Made by a program: the position numbers and the translations under genes. Shown here piece after piece: positions 31,971 to 40,941 of a stretch of 64,000 bases of DNA. Where the stretch lies: positions 6,420,501 to 6,484,500 of the forward strand of contig NZ_CP109434.1 in assembly GCF_036227105.1 (NCBI RefSeq). Direction: 5' to 3'. The notes under the pieces were generated by a model. The model worked only from the letters and a program-made list of their open reading frames with translations. It had not been told where the DNA came from and searched no databases. Within the stretch, counting starts at the first letter, position 1. The number at the start of each line of letters is the position of its first letter. Source of the stretch: Amycolatopsis sp. NBC_01488. Lineage in GTDB: Bacteria; Actinomycetota; Actinomycetes; Mycobacteriales; Pseudonocardiaceae.

Positions 31971-32347
31971 GGCGCCGAAGTTAACAGCCGGTGTCTCGGC
32001 CCGGCGAGACCGAGTTCGGTGGCGGTGGCGGCCCGGGTCCGGCCCGGCGCTGGGAGATCGCCGCTGCCTGGGCCCGTGCCCGCGCCGCCTGCCCAGGTGG
32101 TTGCGTCGCCCGATCCGGTGAGGTGGCCCGATCGCCAGGGCCGCCCCGCGAGGCCGCGCCGATCGCACCACCGCTCCCCAGCCTCGCGCGACCCGCCCGG
32201 CCGGGGAATCTCCGGAGCGCACCTCGAGGACCGCGTGTGGTTGGCGCGAGCGCAACCCGCGTTGCAATGTCCCGCCGGGCCTTGCCCGTCATTTCCGGCC
32301 GCTCCTACCGTCGATGCCGCCGCACCTCCCACCGACCTGGAGCACCC
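31971..32347. promoter_or_regulatory. 377-bp divergent control region, iclR to fae
   Basis: No gene is convincing here; the open frames are GC-driven shadows. GCAAC-CCGC-GTTGC (32262-32275) is a perfect inverted repeat that overlaps a TTGCAA element usable as a -35 for the rightward operon. GGTTG/CAACC flank the same spot. This is the best candidate IclR operator. The long GC-rich leader of iclR shows nothing else clear. Confidence 0.45.
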
Positions 32348-32881
32348 ATGACTTTCGCGTCCACCACGCTCATCGGCGAGGCCTTCGTCGGCGAGGGTGC
32401 CAACGCCGCCCACACCAACGTCGTGCTGGGGCGGCGGGGTGGACCGGTGGAAGCCGCCTGGGCCACCGCGCTCGCCACGCCCAGTGCGGGGCACGTGCCG
32501 TTCGTGACGGTGCTGCGGCCGTCCGTGCCCGTGCAGCCGCCGACGCTGTTCGTGCCCAAGGCCGCCGCGCACACCGAGGTGCACCGGCGGGCCACCTGGG
32601 GCGCCGCGCAGGCCGGGCTCGCCCAGGGCGTCACCGATGCCGTCGAGGCGGGGGACCTGCCCGCCGACGAGACCGGTGCCCTCCTGCTCATCGCCGCCAT
32701 CTGGGTCGACGCGGGCGTCGACGACCTCGACGAGGCCTTCGCCAACCAGCGCGCAGCCGCCGCCCGGGCGATCCGCGCCGCCGTCGAAGGCACCCCCACC
32801 GCCGCCGACGTGCTCGAAGCCGCGCGTCAAGGCGCCGCCAACCCCTTCTACACGCCGCCTCCCGAGGCGGTCGCCCGATGA
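32348..32881 (+). CDS. Formaldehyde-activating enzyme (Fae) homologue
   Basis: 177 residues. It matches Fae along its length: TLIGEAFVGEGANAAHTNVVLG with the conserved catalytic histidine (H22), GPVEAAWATALA, SAGHVPFVTVLRPSVPVQPPTLFVPKA, WGAAQAGLAQGVTDAVEAG and the closing ANQRAAAARAIRAAVEG. Fae of methylotrophs condenses formaldehyde with tetrahydromethanopterin, a cofactor actinomycetes are not known to make, so the acceptor must differ or the reaction has changed. First gene of a tight operon (ATGA overlap to the next). Confidence 0.85.
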   Translation: MTFASTTLIGEAFVGEGANAAHTNVVLGRRGGPVEAAWATALATPSAGHVPFVTVLRPSVPVQPPTLFVPKAAAHTEVHRRATWGAAQAGLAQGVTDAVEAGDLPADETGALLLIAAIWVDAGVDDLDEAFANQRAAAARAIRAAVEGTPTAADVLEAARQGAANPFYTPPPEAVAR

Positions 32882-33987
32882 AGATCACCGCCATCACCCT
32901 CGACCGGCTCCGGCTCGAGCTGGACCCGCCGCTGCGCGCCGCCTGGGACCCGGACCCGCGCCGGCACTTCGACGCCACGATCGTGCGCGTCCGCACCGAC
33001 GACGGCCTCGTCGGCATCGGCTCCGGCGACACCATGGCCGGCTTCGAGGCCGTCGAGCACCTGTTCCTCGGCGAAAACCCGCTCGACATCGTCCGGCACG
33101 TCAAGGCCATCGAGACGGCCAACTTCCACGGCGGCTGCTTCTGGCCCCTCGAAGTCGCCCTCTGGGACATCATCGGGCAGGTCGCGGGCCTGCCGGTCGC
33201 CACGCTGTTCGGCAACGCCACCCGCTCGCTGCCCGCGTACGCCTCGTCGGCCGAGCTGAAGTCCCCCGAGGAGCGCGTCGAGACGGCGTTGCGGGCCCGC
33301 GAAGCCGGGTTCCGCGCCATGAAGATCCGCATCGACCGCGACCACGTGCACCGGGGTATCGCCGCGGTGACCGCCGTCCGCGACGCGCTCGGCCCGGACT
33401 TCGAGATCATGGTCGACCTCAACCAGTCCTGGCGGATGGCGGGCGACACGAGCGCCGCGTCGGACCTCGCGAAGACCCGCAAGCTGGTGCGCCGGCTCGC
33501 CGAGCTGGACGTCTTCTGGGTCGAGGAACCCCTGCCGTACCACGACCTCGACGGCTTCAAGGCGCTCCGCGCGGAGAACCCGGGCGTCCGGATCGCGGCG
33601 GGGGAGATGCACCACTCGGTGCCGGAACTGCTGCGGTACCTCGAGCACGACGTCCTCGACGTCTACCAGATGGACGTCGTGCTCGCGGTCGGCATGCACC
33701 GCGCGCGGACGCTGGCCGAGCTCGCGCAGCTCAAGCACCGCGCGTTCACCCCGCACAGCTGGACCAACGGCATCGGCGTGCTGGCCAACCTGCACGTCTC
33801 GGCCGGCGTCGGCGGCGGCCCGTACTTCGAGTTCCCCTGGGACCCGCCCGGCTGGACGCCCGAACGCCGCGACTTCATGCTGGGCGAACCCCTGATGATC
33901 ACCGCGGCGGGCGAGCTGGAAGTCCCCCAACGCCCCGGCCTGGGCATCGAACTGGACGAGGAGGCGGTGGACCGGTGGCGGATCTGA
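32878..33987 (+). CDS. Enolase-superfamily sugar acid dehydratase (MR/MLE type)
   Basis: 369 residues. N-terminal capping domain, then barrel with the lysine-type motif MKIRID, metal ligands in MVDLNQSW (Asp), WVEEPLPYHD (Glu) and AAGEMHHS (Glu), and a general-base histidine in FTPHSW. This set fits mandelate racemase-like acid-sugar dehydratases. ATG overlaps the Fae stop; the 3' end overlaps the aldehyde dehydrogenase by 13 bp. It probably makes a 2-keto-3-deoxy acid feeding the dehydrogenases that follow. Confidence 0.87.
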   Translation: MKITAITLDRLRLELDPPLRAAWDPDPRRHFDATIVRVRTDDGLVGIGSGDTMAGFEAVEHLFLGENPLDIVRHVKAIETANFHGGCFWPLEVALWDIIGQVAGLPVATLFGNATRSLPAYASSAELKSPEERVETALRAREAGFRAMKIRIDRDHVHRGIAAVTAVRDALGPDFEIMVDLNQSWRMAGDTSAASDLAKTRKLVRRLAELDVFWVEEPLPYHDLDGFKALRAENPGVRIAAGEMHHSVPELLRYLEHDVLDVYQMDVVLAVGMHRARTLAELAQLKHRAFTPHSWTNGIGVLANLHVSAGVGGGPYFEFPWDPPGWTPERRDFMLGEPLMITAAGELEVPQRPGLGIELDEEAVDRWRI

Positions 33988-35465
33988 CCCACCAGGACTG
34001 GCTGGCGGCGGCCGGGCGGCTGACGCCCGAGACGAGGCCGTTCATCGGCGGCCGGCACGTGGAGTCCACTTCGGACACGACGTTCCCGAGCGTGTCGCCC
34101 CGCGACGGCCGGGAGATCGCCCGCATTCCCGCGGGCAGTGAACAGGACGTCGACCGCGCGGTGCACGCGGCCCGCGAGTCCTTCGAGGACGGACGCTGGC
34201 GTGACCTGCCGCCCCGCGAGCGCAAGCGGATCCTGCTGCGCTGGGCCGAACTCGTCACGGAACACGCCCGAGAACTGGCCCTGCTCGACACGCTCGAGAT
34301 GGGCAAGCCGATCAGCGAGTCGCAGCGCGTCGACGTCGCCAAGACGGCCGAGACGATCGCCTGGTACGCCGAGACGATCGACAAGACCTACGACGAGGTC
34401 GCGCCCACCCCCGGTGCCGCACTCGCCTGGATCACCCGCGAACCGCTCGGCGTCGTCGGCGCGGTCGTGCCGTGGAACTACGCCCTGCTCATCGCGTCGT
34501 GGAAGCTCGGCCCGGCCCTGGCCACCGGCAACTCCGTCGTGCTCAAGCCCGCCGAGCAGACGTCGCTGGCCACGCTGCTGCTGGCGCGGCTGGCGACCGA
34601 AGCCGGGCTGCCGGACGGCGTGCTCAACGTGGTGCCCGGGCGCGGCGAGGTCGTCGGGCAGGCGCTCGGGCGCCACCGGGACGTGGACAAGATCGCCTTC
34701 ACCGGCTCCGCCGAGGTCGCGCGGCTGTTCCAGGTCTACGCGGGGGAGTCCAACGGCAAGCAGGTCGCCGTGGAGGCGGGCGGCAAGTCGCCGCAGCTGA
34801 TCCTGCCCGACGCCGACCTGCCGGCCGCGGCGTCCGCGGTGGCGTGGGGCATCTTCTACAACGCCGGCCAGACGTGCAACGCCGGTTCCCGGGTGATCGT
34901 GCCCGCCGCGCTGAAGGACGAACTCCTCGCCGAGGTCGTCAAGATCACCGAAGAGACGTTCCGGTCCGGCGACCCGCTCGACCCGGCGACGGTGTTCGGC
35001 CCGCTCGTCGACCACGGCCAGCTCGAGCGCGTCCTCGGCTACCTCGACGCCGCGCGGGCCGAAGGCGCGACGATCGTGCACGGCGGCGGCCACGACGGGC
35101 TGTGGCTGGAACCGACCATTGTGGACGGTGTCCGGCCCGGCACGACGATCGAGCGCGAAGAGGTCTTCGGGCCGGTGCTGTCGGTGCTCACCTACGACGG
35201 CTCGCCCGAAGAAGGCCTCCGCTTGGCGAACGACACCGACTACGGCCTGGTCGCCTCGGTCTGGACCCGCGACGTCACGACCGCCCACCGCGTCGCGAAA
35301 CGGCTGCGCGCCGGCACGGTCTGGATCAACACCTTCGACGCCAGCGACGTCATCACTCCCTTCGGCGGCTTCAAGGCCACCGGCGCGGGTCGTGACAAGT
35401 CGCTGCACGCCCTCGACGCCTACACCGCCCTCAAGACCACCTGGCTCAACCTTCCGGAGATCTAG
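33975..35465 (+). CDS. NAD(P)-dependent aldehyde dehydrogenase
   Basis: 496 residues from GTG 33975. ALDH superfamily: VVPWNYALL, LKPAEQTSL, FTGSAEVAR, the catalytic glutamate in VEAGGKSPQ, the nucleophile in NAGQTCNAGSR and EEVFGPVLSV near the end. The order and length match betaine/semialdehyde dehydrogenases. In this operon it may oxidise a semialdehyde from the dehydratase branch or the aldehyde made by the iron alcohol dehydrogenase. Substrate unknown. Confidence 0.92.
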   Translation: MADLTHQDWLAAAGRLTPETRPFIGGRHVESTSDTTFPSVSPRDGREIARIPAGSEQDVDRAVHAARESFEDGRWRDLPPRERKRILLRWAELVTEHARELALLDTLEMGKPISESQRVDVAKTAETIAWYAETIDKTYDEVAPTPGAALAWITREPLGVVGAVVPWNYALLIASWKLGPALATGNSVVLKPAEQTSLATLLLARLATEAGLPDGVLNVVPGRGEVVGQALGRHRDVDKIAFTGSAEVARLFQVYAGESNGKQVAVEAGGKSPQLILPDADLPAAASAVAWGIFYNAGQTCNAGSRVIVPAALKDELLAEVVKITEETFRSGDPLDPATVFGPLVDHGQLERVLGYLDAARAEGATIVHGGGHDGLWLEPTIVDGVRPGTTIEREEVFGPVLSVLTYDGSPEEGLRLANDTDYGLVASVWTRDVTTAHRVAKRLRAGTVWINTFDASDVITPFGGFKATGAGRDKSLHALDAYTALKTTWLNLPEI

Positions 35466-35466
35466 C

Positions 35467-36384
35467 ATGAAGATCGGTTTCATCGGCCTGGGCAACATGG
35501 GCCGCCCGATGGCCCGGCACCTGATCCTCGCCGGCCACGACGTCACCGTCCACGACGCCCGCTCCGAAGCGGCGCTGGAGCACCTCGGCCTCGGCGCCCG
35601 CTGGGTCGACGACCCCGCCACCTGCGCCGACGGTGCCGACGTGCTCATCACCATGCTGCCGACGCCTCGCGTGGTCGAGGACGTCCTCCTGTGCGGCGGC
35701 GCGGCCGAAGCGCTGCAGCCGGGCGCGCTCTGGATCGACATGTCCACTTCGACGCCCGCGGTCGCCCGCCGCGTCGCCGGAGAGGTCCTCGACGGCCGCG
35801 GGGTCCGGCGGCTCGACGCCCCGGTCAGCGGCATGGCACGCGGCGCCGAAGCGGGCACGCTGCAGATCTTCGCCGGCGGCGACGCGGACGACTTCCGCGA
35901 GGCGCTGCCGCTGCTGGAAGTGCTCGGCGACCCCGAGAAGATCCTGCACGTCGGCGCGGCGGGGCACGGCTACACCGTCAAGCTGATGATCAACCTGCTC
36001 TGGTTCTGCCACGTCGTCGCCACCTCCGAGGTCCTCGCGATGGGCGTCAAGGCGGGCGTCGACCTCGGGGTGCTGCGCTCGGCGCTGCTGGCCGGCCCGG
36101 CCGCGTCGCACTTCCTCGAACACGACGTGCTCTCGATCCTGGTGGACGGCGACTACGACGACTCGTTCGCGCTGGTGCTGGCGTGCAAGGACCTCGGGCT
36201 CGCCGTCGACCTCGGCCGGGACGTCGGGGTGCCGGCCGAGCTGTCGGCGCTGGTCGAGCAGATCTTCCGCCGCGCGAAGGCGGCCTACGGCGACCTAGCC
36301 GGGGAGATGAGCCCGGTCCGGCTGTACGAAACGTGGGCGGCCCAGGACTTCCGGCTGCCGTTCCCCGCCGTCCGGGCCGTCTGA
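35467..36384 (+). CDS. NAD(P)-dependent beta-hydroxyacid dehydrogenase (HIBADH/GlxR type)
   Basis: 305 residues. N-terminal Rossmann GFIGLGNMGRPMARHL, the substrate motif DAPVSGMARGAEAGTL and the catalytic lysine in GYTVKLMINLL. The group reduces or oxidises 3-hydroxyisobutyrate, tartronate semialdehyde or similar 3-hydroxyacids. It begins two bases after the aldehyde dehydrogenase stop and leads into the iron alcohol dehydrogenase. Confidence 0.9.
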   Translation: MKIGFIGLGNMGRPMARHLILAGHDVTVHDARSEAALEHLGLGARWVDDPATCADGADVLITMLPTPRVVEDVLLCGGAAEALQPGALWIDMSTSTPAVARRVAGEVLDGRGVRRLDAPVSGMARGAEAGTLQIFAGGDADDFREALPLLEVLGDPEKILHVGAAGHGYTVKLMINLLWFCHVVATSEVLAMGVKAGVDLGVLRSALLAGPAASHFLEHDVLSILVDGDYDDSFALVLACKDLGLAVDLGRDVGVPAELSALVEQIFRRAKAAYGDLAGEMSPVRLYETWAAQDFRLPFPAVRAV

Positions 36385-36395
36385 AGGAGGCCGGC

Positions 36396-37532
36396 ATGCG
36401 CCTGTCCGTCGAACCGGCCGGCCGCACCGAATACGGTCCCGGCGTGGTGGCCGAGCTGCCCGCATTCGTCTCGTTTCTGGGGCACGCCAGGGTCTTCGTG
36501 GTCACCGACCGCGGCCTGCGGGCCACCGGGATCGTCGAGCGCGTCGAGAAGATCCTGACCGCGGCCGGGATCGAGCACGCCGTCCACGAGGACGTCGGCC
36601 CGAACCCGTCGACGGCCGAGCTGGACCGTGGCGCCGCCCGCCTGCGTGAGTTCGGCGCCGCGGCCGTGGTCGCGCTCGGCGGCGGGTCGGCCCTGGACGC
36701 GGCGAAGGGCATCTCGCTGCTCGCCGGGAACCCGGGATCGGCCGCCGCGGACGCGGACTTGCTGTGGGACGCGGGCGACGGGCTGCCCCTGATCGCCGTG
36801 CCCACCACGGCCGGTACGGGTGCCGAGACCAACGGCTTCGGCGTCACCGAGGACACCTGCGCCCGCCGGAAGGTCTACATCGGACACTCGTCGGTGAAGC
36901 CGCGGATCGCCGTCCTGGACCCGGAACTGACACTCGGCCTGCCCGCCCGCGGCACCGCCGCGACCGGCTTGGACGCGCTGGTCCACGGCATCGAGTCCCT
37001 GGCCGCACGCGGGGCGACGCCGTTTTCCGCGGCGTACGCGACGCAGGCGGTGAGCCTGGTCGGCCGCTGGCTCCCGGCGGCGTACCGCGACGGCGGCGAC
37101 CTGGAGGCGCGCTCCGGGCTGATGCTCGGCGCGCACCTGGCCGGGCACGCGCTGACGTTGTCCGGCCTCGGGCTGGTCCACGGCATCGGCCACGCGCTGA
37201 CCGCGCACACGGGCACCCCGCACGGCGTCGCGCTGGCCGCGGTGCTGGAGGAGGTGATGGCATTCAGCGCCGACGCAGCCACTCCGGCCTACGAGACGGC
37301 GGCCCGCGCGCTGCGCCTGCCACCGACAGAAGACTGGGCGGGCGCGGCGATCGAGGCGGTGCGCGAGATTTCGGGAGCGATCGAGATCAAGCGGCCCCTG
37401 CGCGAGCTCGGCGTCCTCCGGGCGGACATCCCGGCGATCGCGGCGGACGCGGTCGCCGACGCCGTCACCAAGAACGCGCCGCGGCTGCCGTCGGAAGCGG
37501 AGGTGGTGGAGCTGCTACAGGGGGTCTACTGA
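36396..37532 (+). CDS. Iron-containing alcohol dehydrogenase
   Basis: 378 residues of the group III Fe-ADH family. ALGGGSALDAAKGI binds NAD(P), VPTTAGTGAETNGFGV is the family signature, and metal ligands appear in TGLDALVHGIES, GLVHGIGHALTAHTGTPHGVAL. AAGGAGG lies 6 bp upstream. Family members oxidise methanol, lactaldehyde, glycerol or reduce short aldehydes. Last gene of the Fae-led operon; the next gene converges on it 8 bp later. Confidence 0.9.
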   Translation: MRLSVEPAGRTEYGPGVVAELPAFVSFLGHARVFVVTDRGLRATGIVERVEKILTAAGIEHAVHEDVGPNPSTAELDRGAARLREFGAAAVVALGGGSALDAAKGISLLAGNPGSAAADADLLWDAGDGLPLIAVPTTAGTGAETNGFGVTEDTCARRKVYIGHSSVKPRIAVLDPELTLGLPARGTAATGLDALVHGIESLAARGATPFSAAYATQAVSLVGRWLPAAYRDGGDLEARSGLMLGAHLAGHALTLSGLGLVHGIGHALTAHTGTPHGVALAAVLEEVMAFSADAATPAYETAARALRLPPTEDWAGAAIEAVREISGAIEIKRPLRELGVLRADIPAIAADAVADAVTKNAPRLPSEAEVVELLQGVY

Positions 37533-37539
37533 CCCGGAG

Positions 37540-38145
37540 CTACGCGGCGAGGTCGGCCGCCACGGCCAGCACGTGGGGCGCCAGGGCGTCGGCGATCACC
37601 GCGTACCCCGCCGACGACGGGTGGAACCGGTCGGCCGAGAACAGCGCGGCGTCGGCGGCGAAGCGGGCCGTGAGCTGGGGCCCGGCGGTCGCGACGGCGC
37701 CGCCGGCCCGGATGGCCGCTTCGGCCTGGGCCTGCGCGTACTGGCCGCTCGCCGCCGAGACCAGGTGCCGGTACGCCGACGGCACGCGCGAGACGATCCC
37801 CAGGTCGGGGGCGGGAACCACGATGACGCGGGCGCCGGCGCGGACCAGCCGGGCCACGGCGTCGTGCAGCTGCCCGGCGGCGACCGCGGGCGGGACGAAC
37901 CGCGCGAGGTCGTTCGCGCCGATCACGATCAGCGCCAGGTCGACGCCGGTGCGCAGCGCGGCGCCGGCTTGGCGTGCCAGGTCGTCGGAGCGGGCACCGG
38001 GCACCCCGAAGCCGTGCAGGTCCACGCCGTGGCCCGCGGCCCGCAGCCGCCGGGAGAGCCGCTGCCCCAGCGTGTCCTCCTGGCGGGTGCTGCCCACGCC
38101 GGCCGCCAGCGAGTCGCCGAGGACGCAGAATCGGAGAGTGGTCAT
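37540..38145 (-). CDS. SGNH/GDSL-family hydrolase
   Basis: 201 residues from ATG 38145. Block I FCVLGDSLAAGVGS carries the serine, block II a glycine in HGFGVPGARSDD, block III IVIGANDLARF and block V DRFHPSSAGY the Asp/His pair. No signal peptide, so a cytoplasmic esterase or acyl hydrolase. An in-frame TTG four codons upstream is less likely. Confidence 0.85.
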   Translation of the reverse strand: MTTLRFCVLGDSLAAGVGSTRQEDTLGQRLSRRLRAAGHGVDLHGFGVPGARSDDLARQAGAALRTGVDLALIVIGANDLARFVPPAVAAGQLHDAVARLVRAGARVIVVPAPDLGIVSRVPSAYRHLVSAASGQYAQAQAEAAIRAGGAVATAGPQLTARFAADAALFSADRFHPSSAGYAVIADALAPHVLAVAADLAA

Positions 38146-38184
38146 CGAGCGGTACAACGTCCGGGCTGGCGGCGTTGTTTCCCG

Positions 38185-40911
38185 TCACGGGTTCGCGGTC
38201 ACCCAGGTCGCGATCCGGGCACGGTTCGTGAAGCCGAGCTTCGTGAGGATGTGCTGGACGTGGCTTTCCGCCGTCCGCTCGGAAATGTGCAGCAGCGCGG
38301 CGATCTGCTTGTTCGTCAGGCCGTCGGCCACGTGCGCGGCGACCTCCCGTTCGCGGCGGGTCAGCGGGCCCGGTGTGTCCCCGTGCAAGGTGGCCGCCAG
38401 CGCTTCGGTGTCGCGCCGCAGCGGAGCCATGCCGAGCCGCTCCGCCGTCGCCGACACCGATGCGGCCATCCCGAGCGCCTCGGCCACGTCACCCGGGCGG
38501 CCGCGCCGGGCCAGGACCTTGGCCAGCTCGAAGCGCGCCAGCGCGGCGTAGGGCGGGGTGCCGGCTTCGTCGTTGGCCGCGATCGCGAGCCTGAACTCCC
38601 GGACCGCTTCGTCGAGCCGGCCGGCCGATGCGGCCGCGAGGCCGAGGTACCGGTGGACCGAACCGGTGACGAGGACCGCGCCCGCGCCGCCGGTGACGAA
38701 CAGGCCGGCGTGCGGGCGCAGGAGCGCCGCCGCCTCCTCGAGCGTCTCGGGTGGCCCGAACTCCGCGCTCAGCTCCACGGTCACGGCGGCGACGGGCAGC
38801 GTCGCGGGCACCGGCGCCGGCTCGCCGGCCGAAGCCCGCCGGTAGAGCTCGGCCGCCCCGGCCCGGTCGCCGGTCTGCAGCAGCCACCCGGCGTGCAGCA
38901 GCGCCACGAACGGCGGGGCGTTCTCGGTGAAGATGCGCTCCATCGCGGGCGTCACCAGGTCGGTCCGGCCGGTGAGCCCGGCGACGTTGGCCAGCACGGA
39001 GATCGGCACGCCCCGCAGGGACAGGTGCGCTTCGTCGGCGACGAGCGCAAAACTGCACCGCAGCACCTCGACGGCTTCGTCGAACCGGCCGCGGGCGATC
39101 GCGATCGTGGCGGTGCTGCGCAGGTGGTGCCACCGCGCGAGCGGACGGCGGAGCCGCTCGGCCAGCACCCCGATCAAGGCGAGCTCGTGCTCGGCCTCGC
39201 CGAGCCTGCCGAGCATGAGCAGCGCGTCCAGCCGCCACAACCGGCCCCACTGCAGCGCATCGGCGTCGGCGCGGTCCTCGCCGAGCGCGATCATGCGGTG
39301 CGCGAGGGCGAGCCGCTCGTGCACCCCCTCGGGTGCCGAGCGCACCATCTGCCGGGCCCGCACGGCCGAGCGGAGCACGTCCGGGTCGCCGAGCCGGTCG
39401 GCGATCGCCAGCGCTTCGGCGGACTCCGCTTCGGCCTCCTCGCCCCCGAGGAACCCGGCTTCGCCCGCGTGCAGGGCGAGCAGCCGGGCCCGCAGCGAAT
39501 CGTTCCCGGGCGGCAGGCCCGCGAGCGCCTCCCGGGCGACCTTGGCGCCGTTGAAGCTGCCCCACGGGTCGGACAGGCCTTCCATCGCCAGCGCCACCTC
39601 GCCCAGCGCCGCCGGGTCCCCGGCCTCCCGCGCCGCGTCGGCGGCCGCGGTCAGGGCCCGGGAACCGCGCTCGATCCCACCGCCGCGCAGGTGCGCGATC
39701 CCTTCCCGGAGCCGTAGCCGTGCGCGGTCGGCGGCGGGAGCGGGTGCCGCGTCGAGCGCCCGCCGGTAGAGCTCGGCCGCCCGTTCCCAGGCGAGCTGGC
39801 CCAGCGCCTGGTCCCCGGCCCGTTCGGCCCACAGCGCGGCGCGCGCCGCGTCGCCGACGGGCAGCGACTCCAGCCAGTGGTGGGCGATCTCCGACCTCCG
39901 GGCCGGGTCCCGCCGCTCGAGCCACGCCGCCAGCCGGGCGTGCGCGGCCAGCCGCGCCGCTGTCGGCAGCCCGGCCGCCGCGGACTCGCGGATCAGGTCG
40001 TGCTGGAAGCTGCCCGCGGTCACGATGCCGGCGTCCGCGGCCTCGTCGAGGTCGGTCAGGACGTCGGCGGCCGGCCGATCGAGGACGTCGGCGAGCGCGG
40101 CCGCGTCGACGTCCCGGCCGAGCACGGCCGCGGTCGCGACGAGCCGGCGGCACGATGCGCCCAGCCGGGCCAGCCGCGCCCGGACGGTGTCCACGACGCC
40201 GTCCGGCAGCGCGTCCCCGGCGGAGCCGACCAGCTGGGCCAGCTCGGCGACGAAGAACGGGTTGCCGCCCGAGCGGCGGCTGACCAGCGTCGCGATCTGA
40301 GGCGGGACCCCGCCGCGGCCGAGCTGCTCGGCGACCTCGGCCTCGGTCAGCCCGGTCAGGCGCACCCGAGTCAGCACCGGCTCGCGCGCCAGCGCCGCCA
40401 AGGCCGCGGTGAGGGCCGCCCGGCCGGTCGTCTCGGTGTCGCGGTAGGTCACCACGAGCAGCACGGGCGCCCGCTCGAGGTCGCGGGCGAGGTGGACGAG
40501 CAGGGCGAGCGACGCCGCGTCGGCCCACTGCAGGTCGTCGAGCACCGCGAGCAGCCCGTGCGGTGCGGCCGCCTCCCGCAGGCCGTCGGCGAAGGCTTCG
40601 AACGCGGCGAACCGCGCCTCGGCCGAGCCGCCGGTGTCCCCGGTCGGGAACGGACGGTCCAGCGAGCGGGCCAGCTGCCGGAAGACCCAGTAGGGCGGGC
40701 TGCCCTCGTCGTCGCTCGCGCGTCCCCAGCCGACCGGCACGCCCTCCCGCTCGGCGTGCCGGGCCAGCTCGCGGGCCAGGCTGGTCTTGCCGATGCCCGG
40801 CTCGCCGACGACCAGCACCAGCCGGCCGCGCCCGGCCCGCGCTTCGGCGAGGCCGGCGCGCAGCAGGTCCAGCTCGCCGGCCCGGCCGACGAAGCCGCGG
40901 CCGAGCTCCAT
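38185..40911 (-). CDS. Large ATP-binding LuxR family regulator (LAL)
   Basis: 908 residues. The AAA/STAND ATPase head has Walker A GEPGIGKTSLA (residue 38) and Walker B LLAVLDDLQWAD. The middle is TPR-like helical repeats, about residues 340-830. The C-terminus holds the LuxR HTH PLTRREREVAAHVADGLTNKQIAALLHISERTAESHVQHILTKLGF. LAL regulators integrate a signal and nucleotide state to activate transcription, often of antibiotic or catabolic genes. No obvious target adjoins it; the SGNH gene follows on the same strand. Confidence 0.92.
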   Translation of the reverse strand: MELGRGFVGRAGELDLLRAGLAEARAGRGRLVLVVGEPGIGKTSLARELARHAEREGVPVGWGRASDDEGSPPYWVFRQLARSLDRPFPTGDTGGSAEARFAAFEAFADGLREAAAPHGLLAVLDDLQWADAASLALLVHLARDLERAPVLLVVTYRDTETTGRAALTAALAALAREPVLTRVRLTGLTEAEVAEQLGRGGVPPQIATLVSRRSGGNPFFVAELAQLVGSAGDALPDGVVDTVRARLARLGASCRRLVATAAVLGRDVDAAALADVLDRPAADVLTDLDEAADAGIVTAGSFQHDLIRESAAAGLPTAARLAAHARLAAWLERRDPARRSEIAHHWLESLPVGDAARAALWAERAGDQALGQLAWERAAELYRRALDAAPAPAADRARLRLREGIAHLRGGGIERGSRALTAAADAAREAGDPAALGEVALAMEGLSDPWGSFNGAKVAREALAGLPPGNDSLRARLLALHAGEAGFLGGEEAEAESAEALAIADRLGDPDVLRSAVRARQMVRSAPEGVHERLALAHRMIALGEDRADADALQWGRLWRLDALLMLGRLGEAEHELALIGVLAERLRRPLARWHHLRSTATIAIARGRFDEAVEVLRCSFALVADEAHLSLRGVPISVLANVAGLTGRTDLVTPAMERIFTENAPPFVALLHAGWLLQTGDRAGAAELYRRASAGEPAPVPATLPVAAVTVELSAEFGPPETLEEAAALLRPHAGLFVTGGAGAVLVTGSVHRYLGLAAASAGRLDEAVREFRLAIAANDEAGTPPYAALARFELAKVLARRGRPGDVAEALGMAASVSATAERLGMAPLRRDTEALAATLHGDTPGPLTRREREVAAHVADGLTNKQIAALLHISERTAESHVQHILTKLGFTNRARIATWVTANP

Positions 40912-40941
40912 GCGCCCGTACGATACGGCGCGCGAGCCGGA

